Below are positions 49,619 to 64,000 of a stretch of DNA of 64,000 nt, piece after piece; the first letter of the stretch is position 1, and each line of letters begins with the position of its first letter. The notes beneath the pieces are model-generated. The model was not told the DNA's origin. It did no database searches and saw nothing but the letters and a program-made list of their open reading frames with translations. The translations under genes and the position numbers were made by a program. Source of the DNA: Pagrus major (taxonomy: Eukaryota > Chordata > Actinopteri > Spariformes > Sparidae). Where the stretch lies: NCBI RefSeq assembly GCF_040436345.1, contig NC_133230.1:26167697-26231696 (forward strand), given 5' to 3'.

Positions 49619-52600
49619 TCACACATATTCTCCACAGTCAGAGATGATGACTTTCTGCTTCGGCTTGCCGTCTTTTGCTCCCTGAGCCTGCAGGGGGGGA
49701 AAAAAACAGTTTTTCAAGATACAGCAATTATTTGCCAAATTGCAGCATGATTGTCTTTAAAAAAGTTACAAACTGTTATTACAAAATGGCCAATATAACA
49801 CAACGCCCAGAGTTATTTCAGAAATATATTCTGGAGTGTACTGTAGCACACAGATTGAGGCAACACACTTTATTAAATGACAAACATTTCAAAGCCGTGG
49901 GCGTCTTCATCAGAATGATGATGAAGAGACTGTGAGCTTGTCCAGTGTCAACCCCACGTGCAGTGGTTGAAGCGTGTTACACTTCTTCCTTCAACAAAGC
50001 CCAGAGAGTTGTTTGTGCTTTTACAAACTCAAATAATAATAATAATCTAGTATAATAGTAATAATCATCTAGATTACACTTGTGGACGGTATGATCACAA
50101 ATATATTTTATTTTTGGAACTTAAATATAGGTAGACAAGTAGACAATAGACAACTTATCATTCTGAAGTAAATACTGATTGCACAGTGTAATGGCTGTAG
50201 GAAAATGACACCATATATGTGGATAGATTGGTTGAGACTTCTAGGTCAAATTGGGAATAGAAACTTGCAGTTGTGTTAAAAAAATAAATAAATAAAAATA
50301 ATTAATGTCTCTCTACCTCCATTGCACGGAGCACATCCATTCCCTCCACCAGGTCTCCAAACACCACATGTTTATTATCCAGCCAGTCTGTTTTGTCTGT
50401 TGTGATGAAGAACTGAGAGCCGTTAGTGTTTGCCCCAGAGTTGGCCATGGAGAGCTGTCCTGTGAGCACAAAAGACAACATTTGGGCGGTTATCTGCAGG
50501 ATCTGCTCATGAACATAAACCATAAACTCATTCAAAGAGAGATCAGAGATTTTTACAAATTCCTAACCTGGAGCGGTGTGTTTGAGGACAAAGTTCTCAT
50601 CATCAAACTTCCGGCCGTAGATGGACTTGCCACCGGTGCCGTTGTGATTGGTGAAGTCGCCTCCTTGGCACATAAACTGAGGGATGATGCGATGAAAGCT
50701 GCTGCCTTTGAAGCCGAAGCCCTTCTCATGTGTGCACAAGCAGCGAAAGTTTTCTAAAAGAGATGAAAAACAAAAATATCACTATTTACTATTATAGAAG
50801 GGCAGATGGTATCATTACACACTTGCTTTACACCTGAATTCATTTTAGTATCTTTATCAATTCTTTATGCAATCAAACTTAACAATGTACTGCCTACTGT
50901 GCTACAGTATATATTTATGACAAAGATGTGATAATGACAGCGCACATACACACCTGCTGTCATGGGAACGATGTCAGCCCGAAGGAGGAAGCGTAGTCTC
51001 CCTGCTGGCTTGTTTCCAATCTTGATGTCCATGTAAACCTGAGGATTGACTCTGCCCTTTTTAGCCGGGGGCTCACCCTGCAAAAAGAAATCGTAACCAT
51101 GTCACTATCTGAACATAGTTAAGAGTCAAAGGTACCAAAGCACTCGAAAAAAGCCATCTCACCTCCTGTGTCGCAGTATTGGTTGTTTCTCCACCTGCTG
51201 CTTCAGCCTCACCCTCCTCTGTTGTCTTCCCTGAGAACTTCTTCAACCAGTCATCATCCGACCACACTGAAAGGAAAAGCAGAGTTAAAAATCCAAACCA
51301 AAGATTAAAATGTCTAGATAATTATCTATAAAGAGGGTTTTTATCAATCACCTGGTCGAGAAGAACCTTCTTTGATTCTCATGGGTTTGGCGGTGTTGAC
51401 CCTGATAGTCCGTCCAAACAGCTCAGACTCATTCTAGAAGATAGAACAAAGAAAAACATCTAAATTAAAGCACTGGACTTTTTAAGTAATCTGACAACGC
51501 CTAGGTCTCAGAAACAAAAAAAAATAATTCAGCAATGTGTTCCACTTACCATGTTATCGATAGCTGCAGCAGCATCCTACAGAAGAATGAACAGGTTATG
51601 AGCACAGAAATATTGACCATGACAGTCCCACTATGTGTCAATTAACAAACCTCACGGACACTGAATTCACTAGTGAGAGTACCCTTAATCTTTCACTTCA
51701 AAATACAGTATTCCAGTTAGGCTGTGTACATAGGATGATGATAAATGTATTAATTTTATGTTCCTGTTTACAGAGTGTATAAATGTCTTGTCTGTCTGTA
51801 ACTGTTTAACTGTTCTGTTGTTTTGACAAGGTCTCTCCTGAAAATGAGACGCCCGTATGAATTAAGAAATGTGAAAAAAGTATGAGAAAAGCCATATTAA
51901 TAACTGGGAACCGCCCCTCTTGAACCTTAAACAGTCTTTCTCTTATGTTGCTACTATAGTTTGGAGTGCATTTATTCATGCTTCAAGACTGTATATATAT
52001 TGCAATGTTATTTAATGAAAATTCCCATGTGGAGTTATGTCTCAATTTGGTAAATTAGGGATGCGCAATATATATAGGCCTGATAAATTATCATCCCAAT
52101 ATTGGGAAATGTATATTACTGGCTATGTTTCAGTTTTGGTGAAACTATAGCAAATAAATAGATCCGATAATACCAGGCAAAATGTATTTCGTTGACTTAA
52201 CAAAGGAAACATATACACGCTCTGATGCAGTAGGAAAGAAGACACTGTTACAGTGCCCATGGTGTCAAAAACTGCTGCACCTGGCTAGAGCCACACAGTG
52301 TAGACTAGGGAACTAAACATGTTGTCTCTGGTGTGGAGTTTTTTTTGTTACCGTTTCAGAGGAAGACAACATCATTGCAATTTATAATACAAGTTCCACA
52401 AGCGCTCAAAGAGCAGGGTAAAAGTCGATGAGAATTAACACAATAAATCTCATTAGGGATTCGAATAAATCATCCATCTTTGCTCACTACGCCTTAGCCT
52501 TTCTTACCCTCAGGTTCGGATAAACTTAGGTTATGAATCTCTTTTTAAAAACACAAAAATCTTAAATTAACTTGTTGGTATAAGCCATAAGAAGCAGGTA

Positions 52601-53463
52601 ATTATTGGATAAAAAATTCATATAATGCATACCTAGGGTTTATTTCAGATTATTGCAGTACACAGTGTGTGCTTCATTACTGTAAGCAGTACATACCTCT
52701 CCCAATTCAAACTCAATGAACGCAAATCCTCTGTGCTTTTCTGAAAATAGAACATAAGACACATTAATATAGCTTAATATTTATCTCACCCACAGTTTGT
52801 AATGTTACACAGTGACAGTGCAGTTACTATTACACACTTAAACTCCTGATCTTACCTGTTTCATAGTCTAATGGGATCTGGATGTCTGTGATGTCTCCAA
52901 ACGGAATAAAAGCTGCATGTAAAACCTTCTCGTCCACCTCCTCTGCCAGGCCACCTGACAGAAACGAAGCGTAATGACACTTAGATGTCCCTTATAGCTA
53001 ATAACTTACACTGAACATGTGTAAGTATGTGTCTATTTATACAGAGCGGATAACAATGCAGGTTTACATCATGGACGTGCGTTCAGGGTACAAGAAGAAC
53101 CAATGAAGTTCTGAGGCTAAAGCTGTTTTTGTTGTTTTATTTCGTTTACTTACACAACTCATTACACAACGTGACACCATATACCGTATTCCTGGTGTAG
53201 TGGAACCTGACTGAGGTTTTAAATCGGCGAAGTTGGCATGTTTTCAGGTGGCGCTCTCATGTTTTACCAGCTAAATCGTTACATATCAGCGTTGTTTCAT
53301 TATACGTGCACTCTATACACATTCATTTGTGTCACAGTTTTGTACTTATAAAGTAACAACCTTATTACGTTTGCAATATATGATGAAACAATATAACTTT
53401 AACATGTTTTATGAAAAGTAACAGTAACTTACCAACATACAGCACTCGTTTGTTAGCCGCCAT
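49619..53463 (-). CDS. ppie: Peptidyl-prolyl isomerase E (cyclophilin 33)
   Basis: Ten exons keep one frame and give 302 residues (human PPIE has 301): 53463-53433, 52954-52856, 52740-52697, 51576-51550, 51433-51352, 51266-51163, 51077-50954, 50753-50568, 50459-50317 and 49687-49619. An N-terminal RRM (residues 1 to about 85) carries RNP2 VLYVGG and RNP1 HRGFAFIEF. An acidic/Thr linker follows, then a cyclophilin domain from about residue 138. The catalytic arginine is R192 in [16 protein letters not shown]. The protein is a nuclear prolyl isomerase of activated spliceosomes and also binds the MLL1 PHD finger. The ATG lies in a GCCGCCATATTGG YY1-like context (on plus), typical of a TATA-less housekeeping start. 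Intron 3 (51577-52696) is the longest at 1.1 kb and holds nothing recognised. The gene lies in the same direction as pabpc4, about 3 kb to its right. Confidence 0.96.
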
Positions 53464-54096
53464 ATTGGATTTAGCTAACCCTTCAACTTTGACCCCAGCA
53501 GCTCGTGATTGGCGCAGAGAGATTGAAGCCCGCCTCACTATGACCACACTCCCTCAAGCGCCGTCTGTCGGAGGAGTCTCTCTGCAACTTTCATCACTCA
53601 TATTTCACTTTTTATACCATCAAATGAATCATTTTACATTTAGCAGAGTGCTTTCTTCCACTTACATATTTTTTTCCGCAATTATTATCTTTACCAAAAG
53701 TGTAGAGGCAGCATTTCTGTTTTATGACCACTGAAGAAAACGAAATTTTACAGATTTTAAAGGAAGCAGGGTTGGTATTTTGACAGAATGGAAGTAAAGT
53801 GTGGCAGGTAGGCATTTCTGTATTCTCTTTAGGTCAAATTGTTTCAATTTCCACCTCAGACATTTTGCCTTGTCATAGTTTAAAAGCACTGGCGTTACTA
53901 ATAACATAAATGTTGCTCTATTCAAATGTCCCAGTATCTGTGTGCAAAATACCAGAGCCTGAAATTGAAGCAGCTATATGACATTCAGCCATCATTCATT
54001 GTATCATCTACACCTGTGGTTTTCCTGCTGTGACGTGTTAAAATGTGGCCAGTTGAGCATGCTGGTTCACTGCCACACTCACATGACTTATCAGTC
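53464..54096. other. ppie upstream region
   Basis: The first 100 bases are moderately CpG-rich, with the YY1-like motif at the start codon. The rest is AT-rich without recognised genes. A 40-base segment near 54010-54052 recurs imperfectly at 54996-55034, on the other side of the LINE. Confidence 0.45.
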
Positions 54097-54990
54097 AGTC
54101 AATCAATCAAAATTTATTTATAAAGCACATTTAAAAAAACAACAGCAGCTGACCAAAGTGCTGTACAATAAAACTGAAATGGCTAACATAGTAAAAAACA
54201 CAAAGACCAGGTAAGACAGACACAAGGACAGACAGGGGCCACTCTCATAGTAAAAGCCAAAGAATAAAAATAAGATTTGAGGCGAGATTTAAAAACAAGC
54301 AGTGTGGGGGCCAGCCTAACATCTAGAGGCAGCTCGTTCCAGAGTTTGGGGGCCACAGATGCAAAAGCACGATCTCCCCTGTGCTTCAGCTTTGACCTTG
54401 GGACGACCAAGATCAGCTGGTCGGCGGACCTGAGTGACCTTGATGGGACATAAGGTTTTAAAAGGTCAGTAAGGTAGGCTGGAGCTAGCCTGTTTAGTGC
54501 TTTGTAGGCAAACAATAAAATCTTAAAATCAATCCTAAAACGTACAGGGAGCCAGTGAAGGGAGGCCAGTATGGGTGGGCCGCTTGCATGTTCCAGTTAA
54601 AAGACGAGCTGCAGCATTTTGCACCAACTGCAAGCGAGAGAGGGAAGCCTGGCTAACACCAACATAAAGGGCATTACAATAGTCAAGCCAGGAAGAGATA
54701 AGAGCATGTATAACCCTTTCCAAGTCTTGAAAAGAAATGGCTTGACCTTAAATAAAAGCCTCAGCTGGAAAAAGCTAGATTTTACCACTGCGTTAACTGT
54801 TTGTCCAACTTAAAATCACTGTCCATTATCACACCCAGATTTTTCACAGCAGGTCTAACACATGGTTCCAGGGAACACAGGTGCATGTGAGGGGCATCAC
54901 GGGCACTACTAGGTCCTAAAATCAGGACTTCAGTTTTACTTTCATTGAAGTTCAGACATTTGACTAGAACCGAGCTATCATTAATGTTAT
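54097..54990 (-). mobile_element. 5'-truncated L2-like LINE
   Basis: In minus orientation the segment encodes the C-terminal part of a non-LTR reverse transcriptase: FNESKTEVLILGPSS, then VKNLGVIMDSDFKLDKQLT, then ISSWLDYCNALYVG and LVQNAAARLLTG, then LRSADQLILVVPRS and LWNELPLDVR. These pieces fall in different frames, so the copy is dead. The 3' end is an AAAGTGCTGTACAATAA-like tail (on plus), TTTATTTATAAAGCACATTT and a (TCAA)n run at 54097-54110. Endonuclease and N-terminal RT parts are absent, as expected from 5' truncation. Confidence 0.85.
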
Positions 54991-55441
54991 TATTAACACC
55001 TGTGTTTTTCTGTGATGACAAGTTAAAATGGCAGCTGTGAAATTAAATGACACTATTCTAGGCTATGCAATTTGTTTTAATTTTCTTCACTTTTTCAAAA
55101 TATCATTTTGTGTGCAGCAAAAATAATTTTGGCACAAACTTCAAATAGGCTGAGGCATTTTATAAAGGGTTTAAATGTTGTAACTTACTTAATGGTTCAT
55201 TAATTGTTAATGAGTTACCAATGCTTATGCATCAATTATAAGCCATTAAAAAAATACAACTTATGGGTTGCCAGGTTGTGAGAAATCTTCTTGCGATACC
55301 CTAAATAGTTTGACTTAGACAAAGACAAAATCACTTTAATTTCCAGTACAGTTGTTGTATATATGACGCCTATTATTAACAGGGAACACCCTCCTCACAT
55401 GAGATATAATGATATCACCAAGTTGTACATCATCCTCCTTG

Positions 55442-55690
55442 TTAAAGGTGGCCCTCTGCTGTCTGTGTTCTGTCCTTTTTACTGTCCGTTAACTCGATGC
55501 GGCACACTGGACACTGCAGGAACTTGCCAACAAATTCATACCTCAAGTCCACTTGTTCCTTACAAGTTCTTCGTTTTCTAAGGATTTCCTCTCCTACATG
55601 CTCTCTGACTGCATTATTTTTTCTTTTTTTTTTGACCTGGTCCGACAAAGTGTCACTTAAATCAAGAATATTTCCATTTTTGTTATCAGG
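55442..55690 (-). other. Orphan reading frame with a CPVC motif
   Basis: On the minus strand about 80 codons are open from a TAA near 55692 to a TAA at 55442. The stretch has no ATG near its start. It is rich in Lys/Arg (VKKKRKN, RKRRTCKEQ) and ends FLQCPVCRIELTDSKKD. The composition is protein-like rather than repeat-like. It could be a relic exon of a lost gene, part of a transposon protein, or chance. I do not recognise it. Confidence 0.2.
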
Positions 55691-56230
55691 ATCACATTTT
55701 TAGATTGGGTTTCATACTTACGATTCCAAAATAAACTCTTTTTGAGAATAACGTAAAAATGACATGAACATGAAGTTGATGCCTATAAAATAGCATTTTT
55801 ATTTCAGCATTACATTGTTCTTATTTACAAAATTAGACGCATTTAATGATTTACCATTTTCAGAGCTCAATATCAGACCATGCAAAAGTGACAGTCCTTT
55901 GTTTGTTGTGATTTAATGAATATAAATATGATCATGAGGTTTCAATGCATGGGCTCAGTAACCATATTTCTAACTAATAATTTGGTACAGTGAAACCTCT
56001 CTGTCCTTCTGTCTTAAGTGCAAAAATGCCTTTTAACAGGCAGATTAAATGTTTTTCTCTCCCCTTTCTGGTTTTTATATCAATCATCTATCAAAACAGA
56101 ACAACCTTAATTATAACTATCTAGCCCAGACAAAACGTATAATTGTCACACTTACACACTTGAAACTGAATAAAATAGGTTACACGTAAGCATTAAAGTA
56201 ACACAAGAATGGTAACCTTGATAATTCATC
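55691..56230. other. Non-coding stretch right of the orphan frame
   Basis: AT-rich sequence with no recognised gene. TTTATT near 55797 could serve as a distal poly(A) signal for pabpc4 on the minus strand. Confidence 0.4.
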
Positions 56231-56682
56231 CCTTTATTGAGAATTTCACACACCCATGATAACACGATAGAATGGGGGAGTCCATAATTTCAAATCAAAC
56301 AAAACTTTCAAGCAAAGAAAAAGAACAAGGCTCATTTTCCTTTAAAAAAATTATTTCCTTTGCCACAGACTGAGGGGCCTTGGTATGCAGTTTAAAAGTA
56401 TTACAGAGCTAGAAAATTGTGAACTGTAACATTTTTCAAAATGTTCAAGTACATTTTTTAAATTACATTTTCTTTACTTCTGCCTAATTGCTCAGAAGAG
56501 TCTTGTGTTTTGAGTCAGTGTAGTGAGTCTCTTCGCATCTCTGCTTGTTTTTCTGTGCCCTGAAACAACACAATGACTTTTAATAACTAACACAAAACTT
56601 CAACAATGCATGATCAAATCAACAAGCATGAATAACTTCACTGTTTATGTATTATCATACCAATTTAATGTAGCACATGTCT
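56231..56682 (-). other. pabpc4: pabpc4 3' UTR with an intron
   Basis: After the stop, a donor ATTG|GTATGATAAT (exon ends 56661) and an acceptor TTTCAG|GGCACAG (exon begins 56559) define a 101-base intron wholly inside the 3' UTR. The poly(A) signal is TTTATT on plus (56233-56238). An intron after the stop is also known in cytoplasmic poly(A)-binding protein genes of other vertebrates. Confidence 0.55.
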
Positions 56683-61917
<5,235 letters not shown>

Positions 61918-62248
61918 TTACGCTGAGCCAGGAGTCTGACAACATATCAGTCACTAGTATGTATGCTATATATCATGCTTCATCTATAATGGTCAATGCT
62001 CATTGTTTTCTAGACCAGTAACGGTTGTGATAATGCAGCCATCGCTTTAGACTACAAACACAGCATTGCCTGAATAACTTTCCTGGAGAAATATCATGAA
62101 GCTACAGTGGAGTGAATTAAAACAGTTTGCCCTCCCGTGCAATTTATGTTACAATGGAGAATCCCTGCTGCTACGAGCACATATACAAGGCCTGAGTAAC
62201 ATGGTTAAGATACTGCAGTAGACCATGTGGCCGATGAGCAGCTGGGAC

Positions 62249-62358
62249 AGGTGTGAAGGGGCAGCCGCAGTGGCAGGCTAGGAGCACATGGCCCCCTTCT
62301 CTAACTCACCACATGCTGCTGGGCCACGTCCCACCTAGGCCAGTTGCAGTACCAGCAC
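62249..62358 (-). ncRNA. Possible H/ACA snoRNA in pabpc4 intron 1
   Basis: On the minus strand two hairpins can be drawn. The first runs from TGCTGG to CCAGCA with GGCC/GGCC above it. The hinge contains TTAGAGAAG, where AGAGAA fits the ANANNA H box. The second hairpin pairs AAGGGG(G)C with GCCCCTT and has an AGCC/GGCT inner stem. ACA follows directly and is three bases from the proposed 3' end (ACACCT). Human PABPC4 is known to host an H/ACA RNA (SNORA55), which makes the location suggestive. The element is shorter than the usual 130 bases and the guide pockets are not convincing, so this stays a candidate. Confidence 0.4.
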
Positions 62359-62561
62359 AGAAAACACAAATGAGCTTAAGTAGTAACATGTTTCATTCTT
62401 CATTTCCTCATATCATGCCATCTTTGAGCCCGGTTTGATCGCTAGGGTTCAATTTCTACCATTTCTCTCTCAGACTATGGCTTTAACTCTCATATAGGCT
62501 CCCATGTCCATGTGGGCACACATGCCAAACATCCTTTTGTTCAGTCACTCCACAGTAACAG

Positions 62562-62586
62562 ACACACACACACACACACACACACA
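62562..62586. repeat. (CA)n microsatellite
   Basis: About twelve CA units lie in pabpc4 intron 1. Confidence 0.9.
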
Positions 62587-64000
62587 GGCCAGGCTTTCCA
62601 GCTAAAAGTGTCTGGTAAACAAAACGGAGCTGCCTTGCGTCTGCTGGCATCAGCAGTTTGGCTTGCAATTGTACTTCACACAGGCCGTGTGCTCAGAAAA
62701 GGTGTGTGATCGCTGTCAAACATGTGGACTTCTGGAAGGTTCCGTGTAGAAAACTTAGTTATTAAAAAAAAAAGGCCAAAAGAGATCTACTGTATGTGCA
62801 TGGTCATTATTCATGTAGTACATGCTATCATTCAGAATGAAAGTGAAGTTGTGTAAAATGCTAACAGCGTTGGATTAGTTGTCATTGTTAACCATTCCTG
62901 CCATGTTAAGAACTTAAATTTATTGTGGGCAGGCAGATTTTGAGCTGCTCAGAAAGACCTTCTATATTTAGAGAGGGGTCCTGAGAGGTATGTGCTGGCA
63001 TGGAGTGTGAGTAGAGCATTCTCTACCATTGATGGGGAAGAGACACATTCAACTAGAATGCTCAGATGAGCGACACCAGTGAGTGTTAACATACAGCTGT
63101 GACATGACAAACAACATTTACTGCTGATGTAAAAACTAGTTATAACTCTGTTCAGGAACGTTTTTCGTAGCATTACACAGGCAGCACAAAACTATTGCCC
63201 CACCGACACGTGCTAGTTAGGACTCCATGTAAATACCCAACAGCTACCATCCCCCATATCTACACCTCCAATAACAAATGGTGTCTTCTCACTTGTGGCT
63301 CTTATTACATTTACTCAAGTGAGTGATACTATCTTCCTGGAAGCGAGCCAGTAGTAGCCTCTAATTACTGCGGGTTTTGGTTGCCGTCTCAGATAAATGT
63401 GTGACAGGTGTTTAACGTTGATACAAGTAGCAACAGAGTCCACACAATGTAAATAGCATCACCGGGCCTTTAAAGACAACCACTACACGTGCTACTATTG
63501 CTCAATGCTTTGGTACCATTGACTAGGAAACAGAAAAGCATTATGATAAAAGACACTTAACACTTCTGCTATACCTGAGGATGCGTGGACTTTCAAAATA
63601 AAACTGTGATTAAATCCAAATAAAAGCAGGATCAAGTCTGATATGTTTGAATGTACCAGACAATACACATAAACATGTCAAGCAGGTGTTCAGCTTATCG
63701 TCACTGTTCAGCTGTTCTTGTCACTTTTCATGCTTTCAGTGAATATACTGTTGCAGCAGAGGGCAGTGGGAATTGACTTCACTCAGTGGCCCTTTAAATA
63801 GGAGCAGAAATGGGTCGTTTTGGGCTCAATGACTGAGATCTGCAAAAGGAGCTTACAATATATTCCCAGTTGCAGTGCTATTATTGATGGGACATAAACT
63901 GACTCTCTGTTGACTTTTAAGCATTAGTCAAACTCATAATGTGAGAGAGGGCTTTAACCATGGTGGTGACATACATTAGCAGGAATATAGTAGAACTGGG

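Noticed and set aside
63000-64000. Search for pabpc4 exon 1 at the right edge
   Set aside because: No minus-strand frame gives the YVGDLH or MLYEKFSP segments expected for the start of RRM1; the exon must lie beyond the window.

Overview
The window is nuclear DNA of a ray-finned fish, most likely a percomorph teleost. It holds vertebrate genes with short GT-AG introns, and between them are teleost-type palindromic MITEs, fold-back repeats, L2-like LINE fragments and abundant microsatellites. No bacterial, viral or organellar gene was seen. Exon limits below come from reading splice sites and checking that the frame stays open and matches remembered vertebrate proteins. No alignment or database search was run. 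Layout: 1-1.2 kb may be the 3' end of a plus-strand gene. At 3998-5485 (minus) is the single-exon gene insm1, a SNAG-domain zinc-finger repressor of neuroendocrine differentiation. From 5.7 to 20.6 kb lies a gene desert with MITEs, fold-back elements and several stretches that look like conserved regulatory DNA, plausibly serving insm1. A KAZALD-like secreted gene (IGFBP, Kazal and Ig domains; minus, four exons) is at 20658-22726. Next come three plus-strand genes: gale (UDP-galactose 4-epimerase, 25889-28664), zbtb8a (BTB zinc-finger factor, 29516-32488) and hmgcl (HMG-CoA lyase, 33651-36677). Four minus-strand genes follow: a gjb3-like connexin (40417-41301), a gjb4/gjb5-like connexin (47532-48323), ppie (RRM plus cyclophilin, 49619-53463) and pabpc4 (56683-61865, with exon 1 beyond the right edge). 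In man, insm1 lies on 20p while gale, hmgcl, zbtb8a, gjb3/gjb4, ppie and pabpc4 all lie on 1p. The window therefore joins a 1p-like block to an insm1 neighbourhood, with the junction somewhere in the 5.7-24 kb interval. The genes do not form one pathway: gale acts in galactose metabolism and sugar-nucleotide supply, hmgcl in ketogenesis and leucine breakdown, the connexins in cell coupling, and ppie and pabpc4 in splicing and mRNA stability/translation. I saw no sign of a wholly new system. The observations most worth checking are a possible alternative last exon in hmgcl that would replace the peroxisomal targeting signal, a possible H/ACA snoRNA in the pabpc4 intron next to exon 1, an N-terminal extension of zbtb8a, identical CRE palindromes at gale and hmgcl, a CpG-dense patch upstream of insm1, and an orphan reading frame at 55.4-55.7 kb.
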